52,864 nucleotides of DNA from an uncultured Clostridia bacterium (GCA_947627665.1 CANQWX010000012.1:1-52864), one strand, 5' to 3'. Positions 1-8,626 are shown, numbered from the stretch's first letter. A program made the numbers and translations. The notes: generated by a model not told the origin, from the letters alone.

Positions 1-77
1 CCTCCTGAGGAGGCGCCTTTCTTGCCCTCTCCAATGGAGGGGGGTAGGGGGGTGGGGCGCTTGCTGTCCCTTTTAGG

Positions 78-222
78 GAAAGTGGCATGAGCGGAGCGAA
101 TGCCGAAAGGGTTCTCGAAAACCCCTCAGTCACTCACTGCGTTCGTGCCAGCTCCCCTACAGGGGCGCCAAGCCCTCAGGCTCGGCTAACGCCTCGCCAG
201 CTCCCCTGCAAGGGGCACCAAG
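78..222 (+). repeat. 145-bp dispersed direct repeat, copy 1
   Basis: Identical to 41664-41808 except for one base (A217 here, G41803 there). It is built of short inverted repeats, such as AGCTCCCCTACAGGGGCGCC and CTCCCCTGCAAGGGGC, and a GAAAGTGGC...GCCGAAAGGG block that also appears in altered form inside the copA-copZ junction. It has no ORF of its own and looks like a non-coding, structure-forming dispersed element. Confidence 0.9.
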
Positions 223-318
223 TCCTCAGTCACCTACGGTGACAGCTTCTCCTGAGGAGGCGCCTTATTCTCCGCCCCCTCTTGTTTGTCGCAAACAATA
301 CCGTTACTTATATTATAA

Positions 319-353
319 TTCCGAAATTCGGAACTGTCAATCCGTTTTTCGGA
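319..353 (+). promoter_or_regulatory. Double palindromic operator upstream of XRE gene
   Basis: TTCCGAAATTCGGAA (319-333) is a perfect 15-bp palindrome. TCCGTTTTTCGGA (341-353) has the same TCCG/CGGA arms. The centres are 21 bp apart, two helical turns, so dimers would sit on one face. TATAAT boxes lie at 314-319 and 362-367, so either promoter would be covered. Autoregulation by the XRE protein encoded 20 bp downstream is the natural inference. Confidence 0.7.
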
Positions 354-373
354 ATTTATTTTATAATTTTTCC

Positions 374-580
374 ATGAGCAAATTTGGGGAAAGATTAAAA
401 GAACTGCGCAAGGAACGAGGGATTACGCAAAAACAACTTGCGGGAATTTTAGATGTCAGCAAGACGACCATTTGCCAATGGGAAACGATGAAGCAGGAAC
501 CGAGCATCGAAATGCTTATGAAACTTGCCGATTTTTTTCATACGTCCGTAGATTATATCGTTGGGCGGAATGATATTTAA
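374..580 (+). CDS. Small XRE-family (Cro/CI-type HTH) transcriptional regulator
   Basis: A 68-residue protein that is almost entirely one HTH_3 domain: GERLKELRKERG at residues 5-16, the helix-turn-helix ITQKQLAGILDVSKTTICQWE, then the PSIEMLMKLADFFHTSVDYIVG tail typical of the family. The start is ATG 374, where the HTH domain begins; longer readings run back into the operator. There is no Shine-Dalgarno sequence ahead of it, and a TATAAT box at 362-367 lies 6 bp before the start. The two palindromes just upstream suggest it represses itself. It could be a phage or mobile-element remnant regulator; its targets are unknown. Confidence 0.85.
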   Translation: MSKFGERLKELRKERGITQKQLAGILDVSKTTICQWETMKQEPSIEMLMKLADFFHTSVDYIVGRNDI

Positions 581-602
581 GAAAATCCGAGGTTGCCATT
601 CG

Positions 603-631
603 TTGCATTTTACAGAGGAATGTGCTATAAT
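603..631 (+). promoter_or_regulatory. Sigma-A type promoter with extended -10
   Basis: TTGCAT (603-608), 17-bp spacer, TATAAT (626-631) preceded by TGC, an extended -10. It would drive the membrane protein gene at 680. Confidence 0.75.
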
Positions 632-679
632 GGAGAGCAGTTTGAGCGGTGATCCCGCATTGTCTTCGAGAGGTTGAAG

Positions 680-1144
680 ATGGCAGAGATTTTGCTTCCA
701 TTGATCAGCGCGGTAATTGCCGCAGGAATTTCTCTTGTGATCAGCTTGATCACGAGGCACCAGACCGTCCAAACATTCTATTCACAAATGATCACGAGCA
801 ATCGGATGGAATGGATCGAGAGCATGCGAGGGCATAGCGCACGGTTGCTTACGTTTACGGATATTTATGAAACCTTGGACGGAGAACAGGCGCAGGAATT
901 TCATTTGGTCAAGAACCAGATCCTCGTGCGCCTCAATCCCGGCAACGGTCCCTACGAGAAGGACAACAAAATTCGGGAGCTGCTCGAAAATAAGACCTAT
1001 GCGGAGATCCGTGCATCATCCGGCGAGCTGCGCACTCTGTTCGCGGAATTGATGAAGGAGGAGTGGGACCGTTGTAAGATCGAGGCGGGCAGGGACAGAA
1101 AAATGCGCCGCAAAATACAGCATGCAAGAGAGATCTCTTCATGA
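680..1144 (+). CDS. Small membrane-anchored protein of unknown function
   Basis: A 154-residue protein with one N-terminal hydrophobic segment (about residues 2-22, AEILLPLISAVIAAGISLVIS) followed by a soluble, charged, probably helical domain (residues 25-154) rich in Glu, Lys and Arg. ATG 680 is chosen because GAGAGG (668-673) is correctly spaced; a TTG at 674 is in frame but abuts that site. A consensus promoter lies at 603-631. The layout (one membrane helix, helical cytoplasmic tail) resembles small membrane proteins of prophages and mobile elements, but I recognise no family. It is followed 50 bp later by the aminopeptidase gene, which has its own ribosome binding site. Confidence 0.7.
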   Translation: MAEILLPLISAVIAAGISLVISLITRHQTVQTFYSQMITSNRMEWIESMRGHSARLLTFTDIYETLDGEQAQEFHLVKNQILVRLNPGNGPYEKDNKIRELLENKTYAEIRASSGELRTLFAELMKEEWDRCKIEAGRDRKMRRKIQHAREISS

Positions 1145-1194
1145 CCGCCATAATGTACTCGAAATCAAAAATCATTAAAAAGTGAGGAAACGAT

Positions 1195-2592
1195 ATGAGT
1201 GAACAGACAAAGGGGCAGGAGCTGATGGAACAGCTCGCCTATAAAAAACGCAATTACTATGAGATCGCAAGCGAGGAAGAGCGCAAGGCGATCTTCGATT
1301 ATGCGGAGGGCTACAAGGCCTTCCTCGACGCCGCCAAGACCGAGCGCGAGGCGTGCGACTTCGCGGTAGAGGAGGCAAAGCGCAACGGCTTTACCGAATA
1401 CCGTTTCGGCGACAGGCTGCAAGCGGGCGACAAAAAATATTTTGTCAACCGCGGCAAGTCCGTGGTCGTGTTCCGCGTGGGGAGAAAGAATTTGGAAGAG
1501 GACGGCATGCGCGTCATCGCCTCCCACATCGACGCGCCCCGCATCGACATCAAGCAGAATCCTCTCTATGAGGACAGCGGCATGGCGTTTTTCAAGACCC
1601 ATTATTACGGCGGCATCAAAAAGTACCAGTGGACGACGATCCCGATCGCTCTGCACGGCGTGATCATGCTCAAAAACGGGGAAAAGGTGACCGTCCGCGT
1701 GGGGGAGGACCCCGCCGATCCCGTGTTCTACATCAACGATCTTCTCCCGCACCTCGGCGGCGAGCAGATGAGCGGAAACGCGAGCAAGCTCATCGAGGGC
1801 GAACAGCTCAACGTGGTCGTCGGCGGGCTGCCTTACGGCGACAAGGAGGTTTCCGACAAGATCAAGCTCTCCGTCCTCTCCGTGCTGCATGAAAAGTACG
1901 GCGTGTGCGAGGAGGACCTTCTCTCGGCGGAACTTTCCGCGGTTCCCGCCTACGGCGCGCGCGACATCGGCTTCGACCGCGCGCTCATCGGCGCCTACGG
2001 CCACGACGACAGGGTGTGCGCCTATCCCGCGCTCACCGCGGTCGTCGGAAACGAAACGGAGCACACCGTGCTTGCCATGCTCGTCGACAAAGAAGAGATC
2101 GGCAGCGAGGGCACCACGGGCATCCAATGCAAGGTGTACGAGGACCTCATGGAGGAAATTTCTCTGGCGCTCGGGGCGAACTTCCGCAAGGTGCGGGCGG
2201 CCTCCAAATGCCTCTCCTCGGACGTGACGGCGGCTTACGATCCCAACTTTGCAAACGTGTACGAAAAGATGAATTCGGCGATGCTCTCCTGCGGGACGGC
2301 GATGTGCAAGTTCACGGGCGCGCGGGGAAAGAGCGGTTCCAACGACGCAAACGCAGAATTCGTGGGCGAGGTGCGCAGGATGTTTGCGGCGGAGAATGTC
2401 GTATGGCAGACGGCGGAACTCGGCAAGGTGGACATCGGCGGCGGCGGGACGGTCGCAAAATTCGTCGCGCAGCTCAACATCGACACGGTGGACCTCGGCG
2501 TGCCCGTCATCTCCATGCACGCCCCCTGGGAGCTTGTTTCCAAGGCGGACGTATACAGTAACTACAAGGCGTTCCTCGCCTTTATGAAGTAA
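1195..2592 (+). CDS. M18 family aminopeptidase (aspartyl aminopeptidase type)
   Basis: A 465-residue cytosolic zinc exopeptidase that removes N-terminal residues from peptides. Family motifs are in order: SHIDAPR with His111 and Asp113, GHDDR with His270 and the bridging Asp271, DKEEIGSEG holding the catalytic Glu and a metal Glu, SSDVTAAYDP with a metal Asp, and the C-terminal SMHAPWE His. Length and order fit bacterial M18 enzymes. GTGAGGA precedes ATG 1195. A strong 15-bp hairpin ends the unit at 2616-2648. The large minus-strand reading opposite it is a high-GC shadow. Confidence 0.93.
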   Translation: MSEQTKGQELMEQLAYKKRNYYEIASEEERKAIFDYAEGYKAFLDAAKTEREACDFAVEEAKRNGFTEYRFGDRLQAGDKKYFVNRGKSVVVFRVGRKNLEEDGMRVIASHIDAPRIDIKQNPLYEDSGMAFFKTHYYGGIKKYQWTTIPIALHGVIMLKNGEKVTVRVGEDPADPVFYINDLLPHLGGEQMSGNASKLIEGEQLNVVVGGLPYGDKEVSDKIKLSVLSVLHEKYGVCEEDLLSAELSAVPAYGARDIGFDRALIGAYGHDDRVCAYPALTAVVGNETEHTVLAMLVDKEEIGSEGTTGIQCKVYEDLMEEISLALGANFRKVRAASKCLSSDVTAAYDPNFANVYEKMNSAMLSCGTAMCKFTGARGKSGSNDANAEFVGEVRRMFAAENVVWQTAELGKVDIGGGGTVAKFVAQLNIDTVDLGVPVISMHAPWELVSKADVYSNYKAFLAFMK

Positions 2593-2615
2593 ATTTGGGG
2601 CTTAAAAACAGGATA

Positions 2616-2648
2616 GGGGGCGGCTTCCCGACGCGGGAAGCCGCCCCC
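2616..2648 (+). terminator. Strong hairpin after the M18 gene
   Basis: A perfect 15-bp stem (2616-2630 with 2634-2648) and a 3-base ACG loop. The trailing sequence is CAAATATTTC, so the U-tract is weak. It lies 24 bp after the aminopeptidase stop and just before the convergent lipoprotein gene's terminator. Confidence 0.7.
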
Positions 2649-2670
2649 CAAATATTTCACCCATAAAGGA

Positions 2671-2700
2671 AAACGCCCGCCTCGGAAGAGGCGGGCGTTT
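2671..2700 (-). terminator. Intrinsic terminator of the giant lipoprotein gene
   Basis: A perfect 13-bp stem (2671-2683 with 2688-2700), AAACGCCCGCCTC paired to GAGGCGGGCGTTT, with a GGAA tetraloop on the + strand. On the minus strand the stem ends in a T-rich stretch (TTTTCCTTTAT). It can serve both convergent genes. Confidence 0.85.
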
Positions 2701-2716
2701 GTGCGCTATGCGCAGA

Positions 2717-5700
2717 TCATTTGATGCGCTTCCATTCGTAAGGATAGTAGTACTTCAAGTTCAATGCGCCCGTCGAACCTTGGATGTAGCCATCGTCGAG
2801 CCAGCGCCCTGCGCCTTGGCGGTTGGTGGCGAAGAACACGGGGTCGTCGCCTTCGAAGGTCACCTCGCCGAGGTCCTGGCATTCGGTGAAGGCGTCGGCG
2901 CCGATCCACTTCACGCTCTGCGGAATGTTGACCTTCTTTACCTTGACGCAGCCCCTGAAGGCTCTCGGGCTGATGGTCACGGTGTCGTTTCTCACGACGA
3001 AATCGCCGTCCTCGGGGACCTTGTCGTTGTCGACCGAGATGAGGTGATGGCCGATGTAGAAGCCGCCGTTGTCGTCGTGGTTTTCCTTGATCTCTTCCAG
3101 CTTCGTGCAGCCCTTGAAGGCGTCCTCGCCGATGTAGGTGACGGTGTCGGGCAGGTCGATCGTCGCAAGGTTGGCGCACCCTTCGAACGCTCTTGCGCCG
3201 ATGGAAGTGATCTTCTCGGGGATCGTGATCTTCGTGAGCGAGAGGTTGTTGCGGAAGGTGCCCGCGGGGATGGCGTTCACGCTGCCGTCGTTGGGGATCG
3301 TGGGATCGTCGAGTACGCCCGTGATGTTGAAGTCGGAAACGAAGTGCAGCGGGCTTGCGAGGTCGTTCTTGAACTGGATGGAGAGCCATTCTTCGAACGT
3401 ACCGTTAAAGACGAGCTTGGTGAGCGAGTCGCAGCCCTTGAAAGCGTCGCTCTCGAAGATCTTCACGTTGTTGTACAACGTGAGGCTCCTGAGTTCCTTG
3501 CAGTTCTCGAAGGCGTTTGCGCCGACGGAGAGCGTCGTTTCGGGCAGGGTGTACGCGCCGTCGAGCGCCGAATAGGTCGTGCGCAGGCGGATGAGATGCT
3601 TGCCGAGGAAGAGGGCGTCCTGGCTTCCCTGTTCCCAGAGCTTGTATTTCCCCGTGTTGTTGAAGGCGTTCTTGCCGATGTGGTCCACCGTGTCGGTGAT
3701 CCCGATCTCGTTGAGCGCGTTGCAGTCGAGGAAGCAGCTGTCGCCGATCCGTTCGAGTTTGACAAGATCCCCGAAGGGGAAGTCCGCAAGTTTGCGGCAT
3801 TGCCCGAAGGCGGCGTAACTCAATTCCTCGGTCGCAATGTCCTCCTCGCCCGCCGTGTAGGTGACGGAGGTCAGGTTGTTGCAGCCGCTGAAAGCGTTGT
3901 CCATGATGACCGTGATGCTCCTCGGCAGTTCGATCGTGCGGATATTCTTGTTGGTGACGAAGGCGAACTCGCCGATCGCCTTGACGGGCAATACCAAATT
4001 GCTGCTCACGGCGTGCGTGGCGGGAACGACGATGTGCTCCGCGCCCGAAACGCGGTTGTCGTTCTCCACGATGCAATAGGTATTACTTTCGTTGGTCGTA
4101 TAATTTAGCCCGTCGTATTTGCAGACGCTACAGAGGTTGGAGTCCTCGAAGTCGTGCTCGCCCGAGGCTTGCGCTTGGCAGATTTGGCATTGCCCCTGGT
4201 GGGAAGTTTCGTTCTTTAGCGACAAGACCCAATCGTGCCCGCGGGCTTCCTTCGTGATCTCCGTCTTTGTGTAGCCGCAGGTTTCGCAGTGGTAAGTCGT
4301 GCTCTCGGGGGTGGTGCAGTCAAGCTCCGTCCGCGTTTCCAAGATGGTGCACTGGCCTTGTTGCGTGGTGTTGCAGCCCATGCGGGTGCAGGTGCGGTAG
4401 TGGTTGCCGTTCCCGTCGTTTTGCCACTGGCCCCATGCGTGCTCCTTGGGGTTGATCGCGGCGCTGTTCATGTAGCCGCAATCCTTGCAGGTCAGGCCTT
4501 CCATGCCGGGCGCATTGCAGTAGACTTCGGATTGGTTGATGGGAACAAGCACGCAGCTCCGCGTGTTGCGGTATTCGCAGCCGGGCCGTTCGCAAAGGCG
4601 GTAATGTTGTTTCCCGTCGGTGCTCTTGATCCATTCGTCGGGATATTTGTGCCCGAGCGGAGAGAGCCTTTCGGTCTTGGTACGGTGGCACTGGGCGCAT
4701 TCCATGTAAGCGGTGCCGCTCTTGTCGCAGGTCGGCTCCACGCGGCGGAGCGTGATGTACACGCAGTCCTTCGTTTCCGTTTCGAGGCAGTCGGGGCATT
4801 GACGGTAGTGCGATTCCCCGTTGACCGATTGATACCACAATTTATAGAGATGAGAATGTCCCTTGGGAGCGGTGGGATCTCCCGTATAGGTGCCTTTGCA
4901 TTTCGTGCAGGTATAGTCCGTCCAGCCGCTCTCGGTACAGGTGGGCTGCTGCACGCGCGTTACTACGCCCGTGCACGCCTCCGTCGTGGTTTCGCCGCAG
5001 GAGGAGCAGGTCTTGGTGTGCCGGTTGCTGAGGCTGATCGGGGTAATGTTCCAGCTGTGCTCGAGTTTTTCGCCCTCGTAATGTTCGTATACGCTCTCGC
5101 ATACACGGCAGGTATGGACATGCCGCTCGGGCGCGGTACAGGAAGCGGGGGTCTTTTCGAGGATCTCCGAGCAGAGTTCGCTCTTGGTCGCCGAGCACGC
5201 CGTGCATATCATCTGGTGGCTGCGGCCGTGGCTCTGTTCGGTCGCGGGAGTCTGGACTTTCCATTGATGCTCGAGCTTTTGCCCCGTCGTTTCGGTGCGG
5301 ACATAGTTGCAAAGTCTGCATTCGTAGCGCGTATATGGCTCCGTTGTGCAGGTAGCAGCGGACTTTGTCTGGTTATACTGGCAGGCAGTCGGCGTTTCCG
5401 TGGCTCTGCAGACCGTGCAGGTGCGGTAGTGCTTCCCGCTTTGGTTGGGGGTATAGGTGCTGCTCCAGGTGTGTCCCTTCTCCGCGGTGTAATTTTCCTT
5501 CTTTGCGTAATTGCACTTGTTGCAGGTATAGGTCGTGTAGCCCTGTGCGGTGCATTTCGGCGCGGTCACGCGGCCGCTGTCGTATTCGCAGTCTTCGAGG
5601 CTGATCGCGCTGCAGTTGGAGCACTTGCGGGTATGGGTGCCGTCCTTTTTGCTGGTGTATACGTTGCCATAGCTGTGGCCCGTCGCGGTCTTGGGCTTGG

Positions 5701-7996
5701 TCACCACTTCCTGATGCGAGCATTCGAGGCAGGTCTTGGTGGTGTAGGCGTCCTCGGTGCACGTCGCCTTGGTGTCGACGCTCTTGTAGTCGCACTTCAT
5801 GCCCTTCTGCGCCGTTTGCGTGTTATCGCAGGCGTCGCCGCGGATGCAGGCGCGGTCATGCGTGCCGTCGTGGTTGTCGGTATAGACGTATTCGCAGCCG
5901 AGCGCCTCGCCTTCTTCCGTGGTGACGTTATGGCACTCCGTGCAGGTGTGCGTCTTGACGTCGGGGGTCATGCAGGTCGCGTCCTTCGTGACGGTGCTGA
6001 TCACGCACGCCGTGATGTCCTTATGGTGGCAAGTTTTGCATTCGCGGTAATGGTGCCCGGGGGTATCCTTGTCATAAACAAACGGCTGGTCCTTGTAGTC
6101 GTGTCCGAGCGCGGGAATGTCCTCGCCGTCCGCGTCCTCGACATAGCCGCATTCGCAAAGCTGATAGTTGCTCCCCTTGTCTTTGCAGGTGGGAAGCGTC
6201 TTGCCGTCCTTCAGGACGTGCCGCTGCGTTTCCTCTTGCTCCCCGCATTCTGCCACCTGGCACACGCGGTAATGGCCGTTCGCGCCGTCGATCACATAGC
6301 TGCCCCAGGTGTGTTCGGTCTTTTGGAGAACGACGGTCTGTTCGCCGCGGCAGCTCTCGCAGGTGGTCACCGTTTTGCCCTCCGCATAGCAGGTGGGATC
6401 GGTGGTCAGGCTCGAAAAGGCGGTGCACGTTTCCTCTTCGCGGTCATGGCATTCGGAACAGAAGTGTTCGTGCTTGGCGTTCTGCGCGGAATAACCGTCC
6501 ACGGGCTGCCACGCCCCATATTGGTGGGGCTTCATCTCCGTTTCGTTCTCTTTGTATTGCGCTTTGCACTTTTCGCAAGTATAGGTGGTGAATCCCTTTG
6601 CGGTGCAGGTCGGCTCGGTGACGACGCCTTGGTCAAGCACGCACGTCAACACGATCGTTTCGCCGCAGCCGTTGCCGCAGGTGATCTCATGCGATCTCTC
6701 TTCCTTCACGCTGAACTGCGCCTTTTCGCTTTCCCAGTCGTGTCCGGTCGCGGTTTCGGCTCCTTCCTCGCGGAGCTGATAGCCGCATGTTTCCACCTTG
6801 CAGGTGCGAAGGGTATAGGCGTCCTCCGTACAGGTCGCGGGGAAATGCTGCTCGTTGAATTCGCAGGTCGCGGTCTGCGTTTCCGTGCACTCCTCGCGGG
6901 TGCACTTGCGGGTATGATGCCCCGCGTCGTCCGAGAGATAGGCGCTCCACAGATGGTCGGGGTGCGTCGTCGTCACATCATATTGGTAATTGCAATCGAG
7001 GCAGGTATAACGCACGACGCCGTCCACCGTGCAGGTGAGCTTCGTTACCGTGTTCGCCGCGAAATTGCAGGGCGTTTTCACGACATGCTCGCACTCGGTG
7101 CAGACCTGCTCGTGCATGCTCCCTTCTCTCTCGGTGCCTTTCGAATGCTCCACGGGCTTGAATTGATGCCCGGGCGACGTTACGGTGTCGTCCGTGTAGG
7201 TATTTTGGCAGTCTTTGCAGGTATAGGTCGTATAGCCGTCCGCGTAGCAGGTGGGCTTTGTGACCGTGGACTCGAATTCGCACGGTTCGACCGTGGTGTG
7301 GTTGGGGTCGTTTTGGCAGCGCTTGATGTGGTTGTTGGTCGCGCCGAGCCGTTCCCAGCCGCCCCATTTGTGTCCGATGGGGTCCTTTTTATCGGTTTCT
7401 TTCAGATAGCTGCATTTTGTGCAGGTGTGCGCGGTATAGCCGTAAGTTTCGCACCCCGGCTCTACCGTATGTACCTCGAAGTCGCATTCCTCCGTCTTGG
7501 TGTGGGAGGGATCGTGCGAACAGGTCAGAATGTGCTGCCCGGGGTGTTCCGCGTCGGCGGCGACAAGGGAATAGTCGTGCCCGAGCTTCTCCGTTTCGGT
7601 GTCCTGCACGGAGTAGCCGCAGGTGGCGCACAGATGTTCCGTATAGCCGCCCGTTTCGCAGGTGGGGGCAACGACGCTGTCAAGGTAGGTGCACTTTTCC
7701 TGCTTGACGTGGGCGGGATCGAGTTTGCAGACGAGGGTGTGGGTGCCGTCGTTTCCCGATTCGCTCTTTTCTTCGTCCCAGATATGGGCGGAGTAATTGA
7801 TGGGAAGAGGATCCGTTTCGACCTCCCCGCATTCGCAGACGCGCTCGCGCAAGCCCGCCTGCTGGCAGGTCGCTTCGGTCACGACCGTCCATTCTCCCCA
7901 GCTGTGCTCATGGTCCGTTTTGTCGCAGGCGGTAAGCCCGACCGCAGTACACATTGCCGCCACGAGCACCAAAGCAGCTGTCAAAAGTTTCTTCAT
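2717..7996 (-). CDS. Giant surface lipoprotein: ~18 tandem Cys-rich modules plus BspA-type LRR domain
   Basis: 1759 residues. Residues 1-24 are a lipoprotein signal peptide with lipobox LTAC and acylated Cys24. Residues ~29-1270 hold about 18 imperfect modules of 65-72 residues, each with the pattern PTC..xGYTTYTC..C....GH.W........H.R.C...C......C, i.e. paired CxxC-like knuckles and conserved His. The end (~1290-1759) carries BspA/LRR_5 repeats (IP..V..IG..AF.GC..L). Exported and lipid-anchored; a role in adhesion, host or polymer contact is inference. The Cys/His pattern could bind metal or form disulfides. AGGAGAG precedes the ATG by 8 bases; a TTGACA-18-TAGAAT promoter lies at 8052-8081. 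Modules of the same pattern occur in the lipoprotein at 30654-33227. Confidence 0.88.
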   Translation of the reverse strand: MKKLLTAALVLVAAMCTAVGLTACDKTDHEHSWGEWTVVTEATCQQAGLRERVCECGEVETDPLPINYSAHIWDEEKSESGNDGTHTLVCKLDPAHVKQEKCTYLDSVVAPTCETGGYTEHLCATCGYSVQDTETEKLGHDYSLVAADAEHPGQHILTCSHDPSHTKTEECDFEVHTVEPGCETYGYTAHTCTKCSYLKETDKKDPIGHKWGGWERLGATNNHIKRCQNDPNHTTVEPCEFESTVTKPTCYADGYTTYTCKDCQNTYTDDTVTSPGHQFKPVEHSKGTEREGSMHEQVCTECEHVVKTPCNFAANTVTKLTCTVDGVVRYTCLDCNYQYDVTTTHPDHLWSAYLSDDAGHHTRKCTREECTETQTATCEFNEQHFPATCTEDAYTLRTCKVETCGYQLREEGAETATGHDWESEKAQFSVKEERSHEITCGNGCGETIVLTCVLDQGVVTEPTCTAKGFTTYTCEKCKAQYKENETEMKPHQYGAWQPVDGYSAQNAKHEHFCSECHDREEETCTAFSSLTTDPTCYAEGKTVTTCESCRGEQTVVLQKTEHTWGSYVIDGANGHYRVCQVAECGEQEETQRHVLKDGKTLPTCKDKGSNYQLCECGYVEDADGEDIPALGHDYKDQPFVYDKDTPGHHYRECKTCHHKDITACVISTVTKDATCMTPDVKTHTCTECHNVTTEEGEALGCEYVYTDNHDGTHDRACIRGDACDNTQTAQKGMKCDYKSVDTKATCTEDAYTTKTCLECSHQEVVTKPKTATGHSYGNVYTSKKDGTHTRKCSNCSAISLEDCEYDSGRVTAPKCTAQGYTTYTCNKCNYAKKENYTAEKGHTWSSTYTPNQSGKHYRTCTVCRATETPTACQYNQTKSAATCTTEPYTRYECRLCNYVRTETTGQKLEHQWKVQTPATEQSHGRSHQMICTACSATKSELCSEILEKTPASCTAPERHVHTCRVCESVYEHYEGEKLEHSWNITPISLSNRHTKTCSSCGETTTEACTGVVTRVQQPTCTESGWTDYTCTKCKGTYTGDPTAPKGHSHLYKLWYQSVNGESHYRQCPDCLETETKDCVYITLRRVEPTCDKSGTAYMECAQCHRTKTERLSPLGHKYPDEWIKSTDGKQHYRLCERPGCEYRNTRSCVLVPINQSEVYCNAPGMEGLTCKDCGYMNSAAINPKEHAWGQWQNDGNGNHYRTCTRMGCNTTQQGQCTILETRTELDCTTPESTTYHCETCGYTKTEITKEARGHDWVLSLKNETSHQGQCQICQAQASGEHDFEDSNLCSVCKYDGLNYTTNESNTYCIVENDNRVSGAEHIVVPATHAVSSNLVLPVKAIGEFAFVTNKNIRTIELPRSITVIMDNAFSGCNNLTSVTYTAGEEDIATEELSYAAFGQCRKLADFPFGDLVKLERIGDSCFLDCNALNEIGITDTVDHIGKNAFNNTGKYKLWEQGSQDALFLGKHLIRLRTTYSALDGAYTLPETTLSVGANAFENCKELRSLTLYNNVKIFESDAFKGCDSLTKLVFNGTFEEWLSIQFKNDLASPLHFVSDFNITGVLDDPTIPNDGSVNAIPAGTFRNNLSLTKITIPEKITSIGARAFEGCANLATIDLPDTVTYIGEDAFKGCTKLEEIKENHDDNGGFYIGHHLISVDNDKVPEDGDFVVRNDTVTISPRAFRGCVKVKKVNIPQSVKWIGADAFTECQDLGEVTFEGDDPVFFATNRQGAGRWLDDGYIQGSTGALNLKYYYPYEWKRIK

Positions 7997-8051
7997 CCGG
8001 TTCTCTCCTATGGTTTCCGATTTCGCTATGTGCGATCAAACCACTGTATGA

Positions 8052-8081
8052 ATTCTATCAAATGACCCGTGAAGCTGTCAA
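8052..8081 (-). promoter_or_regulatory. Promoter of the giant lipoprotein gene
   Basis: On the minus strand: TTGACA (8081-8076), 18-bp spacer, TAGAAT (8057-8052), about 50 bases ahead of the start codon. Confidence 0.75.
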
Positions 8082-8166
8082 GGGCTTTCAAAGAATTTTT
8101 TCGCGCGTGACAAAAAAAATTAGGGAAGGCGCGCGTATGCGTCAACTTTTTTGAGAGAAACGGCGC

Positions 8167-8195
8167 AAAAAACGTCCCCCCGGGGAGAGGGGACG
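8167..8195 (-). terminator. Terminator downstream of the SRP RNA gene
   Basis: Minus-strand stem CGTCCCC/GGGGACG (8195-8189 with 8179-8173) followed by six T residues (8172-8167). It lies just after the 3' end of the SRP RNA and separates it from the lipoprotein promoter. Confidence 0.65.
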
Positions 8196-8203
8196 GAGAG
8201 CGC

Positions 8204-8476
8204 AAAAAAACTGTGAGGGCTTTTTTTGTTGCAGGGCACCGAAGCGGGAACGCGGCAGGTGACTCCGACAAAGCTACCTCATGGCACACGCGCGGCACCG
8301 TTTAGTGCTGCTGTATCCCTACCCTGACACGGTTCGCGGACGCGCGTTGCATAAGACCTTGTTATCAACATTCCTTACCGCGTGCAGCCTTCCATGGCCT
8401 GCACCGAGAAAAGCGTTCGGCTCTGCTATAGCGGATTGCAGATACAGGGCACCGCTAACTCCCCACCTATCACAGC
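8204..8476 (-). ncRNA. ffs: Signal recognition particle RNA, long Gram-positive form (scRNA)
   Basis: About 273 nt on the minus strand. The 5' Alu domain reads GCTGTGATAGGTGGGGAG, then TTAGCGGTGCCCTGTA and GCAATCCGCTATAGCAG, the standard Firmicute scRNA start. The S domain holds GAACCGTGTCAGG...CAGCAGCAC with the symmetric-loop bases GUCAGG and AGCAGC that bind Ffh. The apical stem is GUA/UAC closing a GGGA tetraloop in place of the usual UCC/GGA closing GGAA, a compensated change that keeps pairing. The 3' end CCCTCACAG pairs with the 5' CTGTG and runs into seven T residues (8210-8204). Its Alu domain would bind no SRP9/14 homologue; the RNA directs signal-peptide proteins to the membrane together with Ffh and FtsY. 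Confidence 0.93.
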
Positions 8477-8482
8477 ACAAAC

Positions 8483-8511
8483 AGTATACCCCAAACGGCG
8501 TTTTTTTGCAA
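8483..8511 (-). promoter_or_regulatory. Promoter of the SRP RNA gene
   Basis: Minus strand: TTGCAA (8511-8506), 17-bp spacer, TATACT (8488-8483). The predicted start is G8476, the first base of the RNA. Confidence 0.85.
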
Positions 8512-8582
8512 GCGTTTTTCGGCAGAGAATTGTTCTTCCCGCCCTCTGCCTTCAAAGGGAGGGCAAATGCCCGCACATTTGC

Positions 8583-8611
8583 TTGTCTTTCTGCCCGAAA
8601 CGTGATAAAAT
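8583..8611 (+). promoter_or_regulatory. Possible promoter of the ABC exporter operon
   Basis: TTGTCT (8583-8588), 17-bp spacer, TAAAAT (8606-8611) with a TGA extension before it. The start site would fall at about 8618, leaving a leader of roughly nine bases. The match is moderate. Confidence 0.4.
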
Positions 8612-8626
8612 ATGCCCGAGGTACCA

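Larger units (their letters stand above)
1..373. other. Intergenic region with mosaic repeats
   Basis: No convincing gene. Positions 25-55 carry a GC-rich hairpin motif (CCTCCAATGGAGG followed by a GGGGGGTGG tail) that recurs elsewhere in the window, and 78-222 is a 145-bp sequence found again at 41664-41808 with one mismatch. From about 300 onward the base composition becomes AT-rich and contains the control region of the downstream regulator. Confidence 0.8.

Noticed and set aside
1165..2520. 451-codon minus-strand frame opposite the M18 gene
   Set aside because: Composition (His, Ala, Arg, Val rich) and lack of any motif mark a shadow; the + frame has every M18 motif.
2800..7900. Periodic repeats every ~205 bp, possible CRISPR or satellite
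   Set aside because: They follow protein modules of 65-72 residues and are diverged at DNA level.
4235..8065. 1276-codon open frame on the + strand opposite the giant lipoprotein gene
   Set aside because: It is antisense to a gene with signal peptide, repeats and LRRs; its product is Ala/Arg/Gly-rich without domain marks, as expected from a GC-rich shadow frame.
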